NCBI RefSeq assembly: GCF_031755915.1 | Contig: NC_083382.1 | Coordinates: 3,100,001 to 3,164,000, forward strand | Length of the DNA stretch: 64,000 bases | Reading direction: 5' to 3' | DNA from: Ziziphus jujuba | Lineage: Eukaryota; Streptophyta; Magnoliopsida; Rosales; Rhamnaceae | Shown here: positions 25,091-37,400 of the stretch, in pieces | Layout of the letters: each line of letters opens with the position of its first letter | Position numbering within the stretch: position 1 is the stretch's first letter | The notes under the pieces: generated by a model | What the model saw: only the letters and a program-made list of their open reading frames with translations | What the model was told of the DNA's origin: nothing | Database searches by the model: none | Translations under genes and position numbers: made by a program

Positions 25091-25300
25091 TTTCCTTTGT
25101 GCAAGGACAAAAGTGTGACAAAAGCTGTTGTTGCTATGATGGCTGATCTTGCAGATGCACTTGGCACAGACACAAAGATACTATTTAGAGACCATGCATT
25201 TTATGCCGACTTTTTGGATGAGTGCGTTCAATCTGATTATGAACAGCTCAAGGAGATAGTGACTTGGACTCAAGAGATGATTGGACGTGTCATGGTTTGA
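25091..25300 (+). pseudogene. Importin beta-like C-terminal fragment
   Basis: The plus frame gives DKSVTKAVVAMMADLADAL, then DHAFYADFLDECVQSDYEQL and a tail TWTQEMIGRVMV followed by TGA. This resembles the last HEAT-repeat segment and C-terminus of plant importin subunit beta-1, the nuclear import receptor that binds importin alpha and Ran. Only about 65 of roughly 870 residues are present and no neighbouring exons were found. Identification is from recall of the family tail, so it is moderate. Confidence 0.55.
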
Positions 25301-26142
25301 TGAGATTAGCCAGCCCAGTCAGTTAAATATTTGTGTTTGGTAAAGGTGAAGGGGATTGGAACATAAAAAAAATGTTATCAAGGTTAGAAATCAATGTGTC
25401 TTTAGAATTTGTAGATGCTCCTAAATTTCTAGAATTCATTTTTGGAAAAAAAAAATTAGCTTCACGGTTAGAGAAAGAACCTTTCAATTGTCAGCATATA
25501 TGAAGGCCACTTCATGGATGTGGCTGGTTACTGTATTGTGAAACTCTATTTAGTGTAATGAATCCACTGGTAAGTGGTTTGAGTCATCTTTAGTTTATGT
25601 CACCATCTCATCTATTTTTCTGTGCTTTTCAAATTTCTTTCAATTGCTTGAATGGAGGTACTTTAGCTATGTTGGGTTATGTATTCATTGGTAGGTTACA
25701 AGGATGAATTATGACATGAACAAAGATACTTTTATCTTCAGATAATGTTTTATTGCCATCGAGCTATCTATGATTCTATATGTTAATGGTTATAAGCATT
25801 AAAAAAATGATTGTGTAGATTGGTAGCAGTTTTTTGAATTCTTATTCTCTTTTATGATTTGTGCACATTGAGCCTGCTGTGGTCGAGTCTCACAGTATCG
25901 AATTAGAAAAAGTTATTATGTGGATAAAAAAAAAAAAAAGAAAAAGAAAAGATATAGTACTAATATTTATACATGTTAGTAGGTGATCTTATATTTGCTA
26001 TTTATTTATTTTAAGCTATGTGCATGAGGCGTTACGAGATATAGCATACCGCGGTAGATCCATGATTATATAAGTATATATATATTGGAAAATTTGGATT
26101 TATTTCTTCCATATGTGGATAACGAGGTGTTCTTGATCATTT

Positions 26143-26435
26143 CAGTTGTACATCCCTGTCAATAATGGAGGTGCCCATTGGCTGGTAGCATGTGTTAACA
26201 TGAAAGCACGACATATTGATTTATATGATTTAAATATTAGAAACAAATATGTCCTGACCCGAATAAGGAGATTCAAAATGCCAAATGCTTCAGGTTTATG
26301 CTACCTTACTTGTTCAGGGATGGAGAATATTACGATAAGAAACCAGGAGCACTTCCAAGTTCAGATCCATTCATAATGACAATCATCAAAGACACACCCT
26401 GCCAACAACATGGGTGTAAATGTGTTGTCATTTGA
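26143..26435 (+). pseudogene. Ulp1-like (C48) cysteine peptidase fragment
   Basis: The first frame, after an AG acceptor-like site at 26143, reads YIPVNNGGAHWLVACVNM and HIDLYDL, carrying the family's catalytic His (HW) and Asp. After RRFKMPNA the match moves to another frame, MLPYLFRDGEYYDKKPG then SSDPFIMTIIKDTPCQQ, ending at TGA 26433-26435. One frameshift is therefore present, and the expected catalytic Cys motif (DCG) is degraded to GCKC. Ulp1 domains of this type occur in plant SUMO proteases and are carried by some Mutator-like elements; no MULE termini were found here. Confidence 0.75.
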
Positions 26436-26514
26436 AATTTCAGTTTGTTGATAATCTTAATGTTGATAATATTTGTAGAATAAGGTTAGTTGATTTTGTT
26501 TGATCAGCTCCACT

Positions 26515-26592
26515 TACTGCAATATTACCAGTTGGAGAGCTGCAGACAGCATAGCAAACATCACCAATAAATCTTGATTCCTCCACCTAATA
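26515..26592 (-). pseudogene. Short WD40-like peptide fragment
   Basis: The minus strand after a TTAG-like acceptor gives VEESRFIGDVCYAVCSSPTG and NIAVSGA, reminiscent of one WD40 blade (YAVxxSPTG). It is too short to assign, but it sits among other gene fragments. Confidence 0.3.
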
Positions 26593-26696
26593 CACACAAC
26601 AACAAGACTCCACATTGATTATAAAAGGGACCAAAGAAGCACAAATATAATATGGCAATTCAACAAACACCCGGATTGTATAAAGGGCATTGCGCT

Positions 26697-27062
26697 TACT
26701 TGCAGGTCCAAAAGAAGGGGCACCATGGGTTTCCTCCACTTTGTCAGCTAGAGATAGATAAGTTACGGCAACAAGTTAACTCATCCACCGTTTATCCCTT
26801 AGAAATTGCACTTTTGAAATGAATTATCAAAGTAGTTCACAGCAAGAATAGAGGTCAAAGCAGAGAACCCATAATGCGCTTTAACAGTCAAAATCCAATC
26901 CACATATTCTTTCTGAGCCTTCAATAAAGCACTAGTCAAGCTTAAATCACTGAAACAGACATGGGTCTTCTCCTCTTTAGTGATTAGAGAGGCAAGTTCA
27001 TGATCTTCCTCGAATAAGTCATTTTTCCTCCCTCTTGAATTTAAAGACTTTGAAAATTCCAT
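26697..27062 (-). pseudogene. D3-type cyclin 5' fragment
   Basis: The minus frame from ATG at 27062 reads EDHELASLITKEEKTHVCFS, then EYVDWILTVKAHYGFSALTS and ILAVNYFD, the start of the cyclin box of CYCD3-like G1 cyclins that pair with CDKA. After NYFD the expected RFL segment is lost. Further down, LADKVEETH and, in another frame, VPLLLDLQV (expected KVEETxVPLLLDLQV) show at least one frameshift. The retinoblastoma-binding LxCxE motif is not visible and the C-terminal half is missing. No intron is seen before the expected first splice site. Confidence 0.75.
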
Positions 27063-29532
27063 TAACCATTACACAAATCATCTTTCTCCCAAGCCGCTTC
27101 ACCATTCTTTCTCACTTTCTCTTCCTCTTTTCTTTATGCTTTGTTCAGGTTCAAGGAAAAATGGAATACCCTTTTGTCTTAATTTTTCCTTTTGATTTTT
27201 GAAAAGGGTAATTTGGAAATATTAAATAATAAAGGGCAAAACAAAAAACTTGGAACAAGATGGGTAAATATCTTTAGGGATCTTCAAAGAAGGGTATTGG
27301 GCCAAATTACCCCTTCTCAATTTCTCTTTCCATAATGTGGATCATTTTGGGCCATAATATGTTCAAAACATTAATTTTTTTTAATCATAGATACTTTTAA
27401 AAAGAGCCAAACCAAACTTTAACTAAGTAAAATATGCTACTGCTTATAAACATAATAAGCACCTGGCATCGAGCTCACCAAGAGTAGGCCCAATCAACTC
27501 CCATCCATTTGGGGTATTTAATAAAGTTAGTTCTCAATTTAGGCATGCTTCCTGCTACAGTCTAAGAAGAATTCAGTCGTTTAGATTACCAAACTAAAAG
27601 TATATCTATTACACTCTTCAATTTACACACCTGCTGATGCTAAACTCTTTATGATGAATGTAAATGCTTTTGGTTGAGTAATCTAGAATTCACAATAAAA
27701 ATCCAATCGTTTTCTCTAATAAAATGTAACTAGATCAAAATAAAAAAATAAAAAAATTGTAAAATTAAGGAAAACTACCTCTCAAAGCAAAATGCTAAAA
27801 AAAATGATGCATCGAAGATTTCCCAAACTTTTCTTATACAGTCTAATATAGCGTAACCAATGATTTAATAAAGACCCAGTTGAAAAAACTAATATATGAA
27901 ACCTCTGCAAATATTATCAAGTTACCCTAGTAGAAAGTAAAGTGTGTAAAATCCCAATTTTTGATTGATTAGGGTTTAGGGTTTGACGAACAAAATTTGT
28001 GAGAAAATATCATAAATGGAAAAAAGAGATAGAGACAATGTTGCAGACCCGAATGCGATTTGTAACGGAATCTAAATTTAAGACCTGGGTGGGAATGACT
28101 CTCAAACGGACTTATATCACTATTCTCTTACTTCTGAGACCTTGGAGCCCATTACCCACCCCTGTCCTTTTGGGTTTTAACGTCTCTCTCTCTTGGTTTC
28201 GTTCTCAACCTTTGAAATTATCGGCTAATGTGTTAAAATTGCACACATGGCCCAAATCTGATCGAAAGTATTGGTTGACGGGGAAAAATTCTGAACGTGG
28301 TGCAATACAGACCAAGGAGCACTGAAGAAATAAAAAATAAATAAATTGAACAATTGGTATATTCTACTTTGTTAATTTCTTAACCATTTTTTATGGATTT
28401 TTCTTAGACTTTAAAGATCGAAGAGAATTTGAAAAAAATTATTTTTTTTATGTTTCAAGTTCAACCGTTGACCCTAATATGGTGCTTATTTATTAACTGC
28501 TAATATATAATATGGTTTAAATAATATTCATGTCTAAATGTATGTCCTTTGTCTTTTATTGATGCATAGGTTATGAATTTTTCATAGAATATATGAATAT
28601 ATAATATGTATATATTTTGGAAATCAATTGGGCTATTTTCATTTTATTAATACCTTCCCTAAGCATTGTGAGGCAAGAAAAAAGTAGCTATTTGCATTAT
28701 TTCTCCTCAAACTATTTTGTTTTTTTGCTATATTTTTAAAGGCAGTATAATAGCATTAGTCAGCAAGATTAAAGACCACTCAAAAATAACAATAATAATA
28801 ATAAGATTAGAGATTTAATTTTTTTAATTATTGTTAATGGTCATTGTCAGTTGGATTATTCTAAAAAATTTAAAAAAAATTTAAAAATATTCTTAATCCC
28901 TACCTTTTATGTTAAACCTTAATTATTGCTTTGCCATCTATCTATTTTGTCTTTAAAGAAACATATATGTAGTGATAAATGATAATATATGGCTATGCAA
29001 TATATATTTGTTTTTACGGAGATAAATCCTTAGTGGTAATATATGATTATGCAGTACATATTACATAACATGGTTTCAATAAAACTCTTGTTCGAAGGTA
29101 TCCTTTACCTCTATTTGACACATAAGTTTCAATTTTTTTTAATTAAAAAAATAGGCTATAAAAACAGAAAATTCAACTTAAAAAAGAAAAGAAAAGAAAA
29201 AGAGAATCAATTATGTGTGATACATTGGCTTGACCAAAAATACTTTTAAGAGGATCAAACCTGTTTATATGAGTCCCGGATAAAGAAAGAGCAAGAGTCA
29301 AAGAAATTTTTTTTAAAGCATTTTATTAGTGATAGGTGCTAATTCTAAATAAAGCATCTTACAAAGTCTTTTTAATGAATGAGATATTATTCAGTACACC
29401 ATATATGTAGATACGTGACTTATAACAAAATAACAAAAGTTTAAATTACCATATTGGATAAAACCTAAAAAACATAAACCGTAATTAAAAAGATGTTTAA
29501 ATTAAACATTATGTTAAAATGCTAATAAAAAT
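27063..29532. other. AT-rich intergenic DNA, no gene seen
   Basis: Includes two adjoining plant telomere-type units (TTAGGGTTTAGGGTTT near 27970) and long T/A tracts. A 108-codon plus frame at 27999-28325 shows no recognisable motif. Confidence 0.55.
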
Positions 29533-30479
29533 TTAATCAGCCGGAGGAAGGTTGCTACTCGAGTGTTTTTCAGCAAACATTGGAACAATGTCCCCAAAAG
29601 AATAAAAGAAAGTCTCTAGAACCTTCCATGGAGTCATTTTCAATTTTATTTTTGAAGTGTTTCTGGGAAGGCCATAGAAGTCTAGTCCATTAAAGCTTGT
29701 AAATGCCTTTATCTTGTCAAGAACACCAGCCTAAAATAGCAAATTTTCTTCTCAATAAAGTAAAATACTATGAAAAGTAAAGAAAAAATTGTGCTAAGAA
29801 AAAGCTAAAATCAACAATAAAAAAAAACAAATAACAAAATATTACCTCGTCAAAGCCCTTTGCATATAATGACAATGCAACAGGAGCATTGAATATACCA
29901 ACAAGGTACAATTTCATTGCAAATACAACCCCACTTTTTCCTGTTAATGCAACCAATAATTTTATAGAAACTATTATATAAAAAAGACAAGATGAAGATA
30001 ATAGGATTTAGACTGTAATAAAAACCAAAACAAATAACGTGTGTATGATGTAAATAAGAAACACCAAGAACAAGCTTGCATGCACCTAACTCTATGAAGG
30101 AGTGACATTAAGCTCTTAAGCAAGAAATTGTTATTAAATAGTCATAAAAGTTAGATCATCGTACAACATTGGTCTCCATCCACCTGAAAGAAAAATCTTA
30201 AATCTTAAGATAGCCACATGTTTATGTTGTGCTTTAAAAGAAAACAAAGGGGGAGAAAGGAGAAGTAAACTATTTAGTCCAATTACACGAGAATCTTTTC
30301 ATGTTTTTGTAAATATGAGGCTGAAGAAAACAGAGAAGAAAAGATACCAACAGTTTTTCAAATGTCAATCATACAAAATTCCTATCACAAATTGAAATAT
30401 ATACTACAAAAATTGCAACGATAGGAGACGCAATTAATGCATGGGCAAAAAAAAAGCTGACACTTCATAAATTGTTACC

Positions 30480-31010
30480 TGATATAGCGTTGCTAAAACC
30501 ACCAAAGAAAAGCTGATGCCTTGAAAGCGTCGGCTAATGTTTAAGAAAAGCTGACGCTTTTAGTAGAAAAAGCATTGTTAAATGTCGTAGAGAAAAGCCA
30601 ATGCTTTTAATAAAAAGTGTTAAATATTGTTCAAGCTTTTAGCAACGTTTTCACTAAAAGTGTTGGCTTTTGTTTTGACTTTTACCGAAGCTTTTTATAA
30701 GCAAAAGTGTTGGCTATCGTTTAAGTTTTTAACAATGCTTTTACTAAAAGTGTGGCCTTTTTTTAGATTTTTAGCAATGCTTTTTAAAAAAGCGTTACTA
30801 AAAACTTAAACAATAGCTCAATGCTTTTCATTAGAAAAGAAAGCGTTGCTAAATGTCCAATCAAAGCTTACACTTTTAGTTAAAGCGTCACTAAATATTT
30901 ATATAATAGTTGACACTTTTAGTAAAAGTGTCACAAAAAACAATCACTTTAGCCGACGCTTTTGGTTAAAAGCGTCGGCTTCATTCTTCTTCTTTTTTGT
31001 GAGAATAGTG
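30480..31010. repeat. Left subterminal repeat array of the CACTA-like element
   Basis: At least ten degenerate copies of AAGCGTTGGCTTTT-type and AGCGTTGCTAAA-type motifs in both orientations. A near-ideal palindrome at 30951-30980 has 13-base arms AGCCGACGCTTTT and loop GGTT. Similar motifs recur near 31848-31915 and 32170-32245. Confidence 0.8.
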
Positions 31011-32258
31011 TTTTAATTTTGTTAAAATTGGATTGTTTAAAAGCTAGCTTCATAAAAAATAATTAAAAGACAACAAAATTAAAATAAATATTTGCATGAA
31101 AAAATATAATTAATTTCAAATAAAATTAAATATTAACTCATATAATATTTTTACAATTTGGTCAACTATTTTATATGTACAAACAGAAGCAATTAAACTC
31201 CATTGCATACATACTCATTGAGATGAAAAGTTTGAGATTATAATTAATGCCCATTCAGCTCTAAATTTGTTGACATCCTCTTGTGACCAAATTACACCCT
31301 CATACTGCACATGAAAAAACTATGTTAAAAAATTATCAACACATATATAAAATAAATAAATATTAATTATTATAAAGTAATTTAGTAAATAAAAATGTTA
31401 AAATTACCATTGTTCTTAAGTTCTGGTGAGGTACATTTCTCCTAAGAATGAAAAACACATAATAAAAAAGGAACAAAAAATTAATTAAAACAATAATAAC
31501 AAATATAAACATTTGATACAAGAACACTGTATGACATTACAATCATTTGCATTTTTTATGCTAAATTCCAAAAATTCCTTCATACCCTTAACAAATTCAT
31601 TTGATGTTCTATCTTTTGTTATCCATGACTTATCTATTTCCCTATCAATGCATATTAATAAAACATGAAAAAAAAAATTAAATAAGGCAAATAGACATAT
31701 AATTATGTAAATAAATTGGGGTATATATAAATGGGGAATAAGTGGTTGGTCAATTATTTTGCATGAGACTAGCTTTTAAACAATCCAATTTAGACAAAAT
31801 TAAAATACAATTTAAACAAAAAAAAAAAAAGGAAGAAGAGAAAGTGGACGCTTTTAACCAAAAGCGTTGCCATGTTAACAATAGCCAACGCTTTAGCATA
31901 AAAGTGTCGGCTTTTCACTTTTTTTTTTTTTTTGGTTTGAATTGTGTTTTATTTGGCCAAAATTAAATTTTTTAAAAGCTAGCCTCATGCAAAATAATTC
32001 ACCAACCACCTATTCCCCAATTATTTTTTTGTATATTAATTATTTTACTTGAATCCAGCTATGGAACAATTTTAATTTGATAAAACTAAAAGCAACTTTC
32101 AAATTAAAAAAAAAATAAATAAAGATGACATATTTTTGTTGCTAAATATACAAATAAGTTACACTTTCTCAAAAACGCATCGCGAAATACTGGAATAGGC
32201 GACACTTTGGAAAAGCGTCGCTAAATATAGGACAAAAAGCAATAGTTTTTTGAAAAAG

Positions 32259-34990
32259 TGTAACACCCCGTCCCGAACCATGTCGGAATTTTTGCACGTT
32301 GACCGAGGTTGACTGTTGACCGTTGACCGAAGGGGTCAAAAGTTGACTTTTTGACTCGAATATAATTCTAGGTTGACTGAGGTACCGTTACGAAGTACAC
32401 GTTGGCCCGAGTTCGTAGACTAGTAGCACGTTGAAAACGGAGCTACGGTTTGAAAGTTATGAGCAAAACAAGTTGAGGTCCAAACTGTCCAAGGGGTGCC
32501 GGAGTTGACTTTTTATTCATGTAAAGTTGAGCTTTGACTCATGCATGGTTGTAAAGTGCTCGTCGATACGAGACCGTAGACTAGTGGCACGTCCGATTTG
32601 GACATGTGGTTTGAAAGTTATGGACCTGTAGAGTTTTTCAAATACTATATTATTTTAATATTATTTTTAAACGTGTAACGATGTGCCACGTGTGCCTTAA
32701 TAAATGTGACCATGTGTCACCATGTGGAGATGCCACATGTCAACCATGCTTAATACCCTATTATTTTATTATTATTTTAAATAATAATATTATTATTAAT
32801 ATTATTTAATTAATTTTAATTTATTTCTTTTTATTTTCCTTTTTATTTTTCTTTTTTTTCTTTTCCCCACGTGGGAAAAAAGGGCACGGGCCCTTCTTCT
32901 TCTTCTTTTGTTCTTCCTTTCCTTTCCTTTCTCCCTCTCGGGTCTTGCCATTTTTTTTAATTCCAGCCACCCATAAGCTACACGCGCCGGCCATAGACGT
33001 AGACCACACACCGGCGAGCTCACTAGCCAAATTTGGCTGCCGGCCAGCCGGCGACGCGCCCAGATCGGGCTGGTGAAGTCGCGGCGACGGGTTGAAATTT
33101 TTCCGGCGATTTCGCCATATTCCGGCCAGCCCAGTCCGAATTGCCACCCCTCTCCTCCTATTTTGGGTCCTCTGAGTCCAAATATGGCCTCCAATTTCCA
33201 AAATTCGAAGTGGTTTGTGAGATGCGAAGGAATCAAAACCGGCCGAAGCTTTCCGGCCACCTCCGGCGGAATTGGGGTCGATGGAGACCGGATTTGTAAT
33301 CCTCGTCGCTCAAGCTTCGATTCGGTATATTATTCGACTATTTTGGATAACGTTTGTGTTTGACCCCCCGGGTACCGAGTATTATTTACTCGAATAAAAT
33401 ATTAATTTATTTGACTGTATGTGAATTGTGTTCTAGGAGCACCGGTGAGTCGTGGAATTGATCCCATGGTGGATCATGGTTTAATTGCGTGCTCCAGGTG
33501 AGTGACCCACCTTTAAAAATATTTTGGGCAATTAATTATGTTTAATTGGTATTTAAAGTATGCTCATGTGGTACAATTTAGTTATGGTTTTATTGTGATT
33601 TAATTTATTTATTATGCATGAGCAAAGTATATTTCGGTAATAGTCGTACGTGGTTTTAAGTATTATTTTTCGGGCATAATTGGGTTAAATATTTTATGAA
33701 AATATTTGTTTAAATTGGTGGTTTAACTTTATAGATTATGCCCGCGGTATTTTAATTGTTGAACCTCGTATTACGAGAAAATTATGGTTTTATTTGTTAT
33801 CGATGTTTTCGTACCGGTTTGTTAAATAAAAATATGTGGGATGGTAAGTGTGAAATTTTGGTATATTTCCCACGGTAATTTTGGAAAACGGTACAGTTGG
33901 TTTAATAACTATTTTAGACGCATTCATACAGTATTGGTGTTCTCGTATATGTATATGTGGTTCAGCGCGCAAGTATTATTATTTCTCCCGTGAGTTGCCA
34001 TTGGACCGTGGGCAGGCAAGTTTGTTATTGGCCACAGCCGCCCCCCTCCTTGGCCAGGATGATGGTTTCAGCAGCGGTACTGTCGGGACGCCGAAGTGCC
34101 GTTTGCAAGTTTCTCTTTTTAATCTCCCCGCAAGTCGGTGCTCAGGACGCTGGGTATCGGAGGGCATCACCGATATATGATGTGGTGCGTCAAGTGTAAT
34201 TTTTTTCAGATAAAGTTTCAAACCCCAAAGGTGTTCAAAAATTTATTTATTATAATTTACTACATTTTAATTATATATATAGGGGTATTTATTTATTTAT
34301 TGTTTATCAAATGGTTTGATCCATTGGTTTTCGGGAGGTACGAATATCGGATTTTGTGAAATCGTTTTAAAAAGGGAACATTTCCAACGGAGTGATTGGT
34401 GAGAGTTTTGAGGGAAAATTATTATTTCCAACTGTTATTATTTATTTATTAATTATTGGTATTAATTCAATTCCCTTATTTGTCATATTATTACTATTAT
34501 TATAAAAGTGTTCAGTAGTTAGGGTCACTCATTGAGATGATTAGCATCTCACGTTTTTAAGTTCCGTTCCCTTAGGTGCAAGGGGTGATAGACGTTCTTC
34601 CGTGGCGAACCAGTTCTCCGCCGCTATCGTGTTTCGAGAAGTACTTTTGTACTCATTCCTTTTAGTTGTGTTATTTCTTTCATCTTTGTTGTATTTCTAT
34701 TGAATAGCACTTCATAAAGCTTTGTATACTATTTGGACACGTATGTTTTATTTATGCAATGGTTTACCGTTATTGTTGTGAAGTGCTGTAAATTTGTGGA
34801 TTCAATTTGTAGTTTTGCGGGAGGAATAAGGGGATGAGTATAGAAGTGTGTTTTCAGTGCAGGTGATTTTTGGTAAGTCCTACCCTTAGGGGAGGTGCTG
34901 CCGGATTTTCCACTGGAAGGTTCGGTGGTATTTCCCTGGGATCAGGGCTTGTCTAGGGTTCCGGGAAGGAATTCTGGACGGGTCCTGACA
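32259..34990 (+). mobile_element. Solo LTR (copy D), nested in the CACTA-like element
   Basis: Begins TGTAACACCCCGTCCC and ends GGGTCCTGACA, flanked by 5-bp TSD AAAAG (32254-32258 and 34991-34995). Element sense is plus. No internal domain follows, so it is a solo LTR of 2732 bp. The central part (about 32860-33300) is the same variant as in copies F and G. Eight TTGAC motifs lie within 32297-32385. Confidence 0.95.
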
Positions 34991-35049
34991 AAAAGCATCA
35001 CGCAACATTTTCTTACTAAAAAACTATATTATCATTTTTCTGTTCAGTT

Positions 35050-35680
35050 AAATAGAAACAAGGCATTTGGTCTGCTGGTATGATGCTTTTTTAAGAGTGT
35101 GAGAGGTCCGATTCAACTCTTGGCATGCCCCTATCCTTTTTTACATTTTAAAATATTTTTCCAAAAATATAAAAATAACAAAAAAAGAAAAAAAAGGTGA
35201 AAATCGGTTGGGTATTGATGGGTTTGCATACGTGTAAATAAAAAAAATTGAAAAAAAGAAAAAAAGTGAAAATTGGTGTAAATAAAAGAAAACAAAAAAT
35301 TATTAAAAAAAGAAAAAAAGGTGAAAATTGAAATTTTATTGTTTTATATTTTTGAAAAAATATTTTAAAATATAAAAAAGGACAGGGGCATTCCAAAAAT
35401 TGAACTCGGGACCTCTCACACCCAAAGGAAGGTTCATACTGGGTTTGCGCACGTGTAAATAAAAAAAAAGTGAATAAAATAAAAAAAGAAAAAAGGTGAA
35501 AATCGGTGTAAATAAAAAAAATGAAAAATTGAAAAGTAATAAAAAAATAAAAAAGGGTGAAAATTGAAATTTTATTGTTTTATATTTCTGAAAACATATT
35601 TTAAAATATGAAAAAGTACAAGGACATTCCAAGAATTGAACTCGGGGTCATACCACCAAACCAATTGAATAGATTTTTGT
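35050..35680. repeat. Inverted and direct repeats with tRNA-like (SINE-type) promoter boxes
   Basis: Left arm 35090-35170 (GAGAGGTCCGATTCAACTC, ATGCCCCTATCC, then A/T-rich) is inverted at about 35324-35425 (GAACTCGGGACCTCTCACA preceded by GGACAGGGGCATTCC). The right arm recurs directly at 35563-35660. Adjacent TTGGTCTGCTGGTATGATGC and the GGTCCGATTCAACTC box resemble tRNA A and B boxes. No RNA gene fold was confirmed, and a SINE origin is inference. Confidence 0.55.
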
Positions 35681-35689
35681 TAAAAAAGT

Positions 35690-37400
35690 GATAGGCAATG
35701 CTTTTTCAAGCTTTTTTGAAAAAGCATCACTTATTTGTATATTTAGCGACACTTTTATAAAAAAAAAGAAAGTTATCTTTTGTTTTTTTTATTTTGATTT
35801 GAAAGTTACTTTTAGTTTTACCAAATTAGAATTGTTTAATAGCTTGATTTATGCAAAATAATTAATATACAACAAAAAAAAAGATAAATTTATTTATATT
35901 GAAAATTTTAATAGATAGCTAATAAAAATATTATTCAAATATATTAAAATATTAATTAAATATATTAATTAGCAATATGAAGTAAAATAATTAATCTATT
36001 CATTTAATTTATTTGTGTTTCAATTTTAAATTAATTATTTTTTAAATTAATAAAAATTTAACGAAATTAATTATTTTATAATTCAAAACCATTAGGCGAC
36101 ACTTTTAATATCCAAAGCTTCGCCTATTGTCTTAATTTTTAGAATTTTAATTAATTTTATATATTATTCATATGTATATAAAAATTAAATATACTAATTA
36201 GCAATATGATAATTAATTTATTCAATTTTAATATTCAAAGGCACCGCTAAATGTTAGAACATGCGACACTTTTTTGACAAAGCATTACTAAAAATGGGAT
36301 AAAAGATGATGGTTTTTTAAAAAAGTATCCTTAAATAATTAATTTTGACAAAAATTAAACACCATACAAATAAAAAAAATTAATAAAAATTAAAAAATAT
36401 CAATCCTGACACTTTCAAATATAAAAGTTGCCGGCTTTATTAATATTTAAATATTTTTTTATTTTTTCTTAGATTTTCTTAAAAATTATCTTTTAATTCT
36501 TTTGCATGGAGCAAGCTTGCAAAGTTCAACAGAGTAGTAAGCCAAAAAAAAAGAAAAAAAAAAAACAAACATTTTGATTTTTTACTTGGAATTGCTATTA
36601 AGTATACTTGAACTAGTAGCAAGATGTTCAAGCATTATGTTTAACTTTTAAAATGCAACATTAAATCAATAAACCTTACAATATTAAATAAACACTCAAT
36701 ATCTAGCCTTTAAACAATCAATTTTGATAAAAATTAAACACCATACAAATGAAAAAATTAAAAAAATTAAAAATATCAATGCTGACTCTTTTAGATGTAA
36801 AAGCATTGGCTTTATTAATATTTAATTTTTTTTTTCTTAGTTTTTCTGAAAAACTATCTTTTAATTTTTTTGCATGTAGCTAGTTTTTAAACAGTCAAAT
36901 TTTAACAAAGTTTAAATAAAGTAGTAAGCCAAAAAAAAAAAAAAAAAGAAGTCAAAGCCGATGCATTTGGGGTTAAAAGCATCGGCTTTTCCCTTCTCAA
37001 TTTTAAAATATATATATATATATATATATATTTTGATCTTTTATACTTGGAGTTGCTAATTAGTATACTTGAATGAGTACTAAGATGTTCAAGTATTATG
37101 TTTAACTTTTTAAATGCAACATTGAATCAATATACCTTGCAACATTAAATATACATTGAATCAATATCTAACCTTTAAACAATCAATTTTGATAAAAATT
37201 AAACACCATACAAATAAAAAAAATAAAAAAATTCAAAATATCAAAGCTGACGCTGAAGAAAGTATCGCTTATTTTTGTTATTTATCAATGCTTTCTTCTT
37301 CGGCGTTGCTTATTTTTGTAATTAATCGATGCTTTTTCTTCAGCCTTTTTCTAAAAGCATCATATATTTTTGGATTTTAGCCATGCTTTATTTTCTGCGT
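35690..37400. repeat. Right internal and subterminal repeats of the CACTA-like element
   Basis: Scattered AAAAGCATCACTTATTT and GACACTTTT motifs. Two related blocks of about 400 bp (36330-36740 and 36710-37200) share ATTTTGATAAAAATTAAACA and CATACAAATAAAAAA. An 11-base-arm palindrome AAAGCCGATGC lies at 36954-36989. Confidence 0.65.

Noticed and set aside
27970..27986. Telomere-like TTTAGGG units
   Set aside because: Only two units; such telo-box words are common in plant promoters and do not mark an interstitial telomere.
35058..35130. A functional tRNA gene
   Set aside because: Box-like words are present but no acceptor stem pairing or anticodon arm could be made out by eye; a SINE-type remnant fits better.
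35336..35632. Phe-rich frames of 82-98 codons
   Set aside because: They are translations of inverted A/T-rich repeat arms, not proteins.
30480..37400. Regularly recurring short motifs considered as a CRISPR-like array
   Set aside because: Spacing is irregular, motifs occur in both orientations and vary, and the context is a plant CACTA-like transposon.
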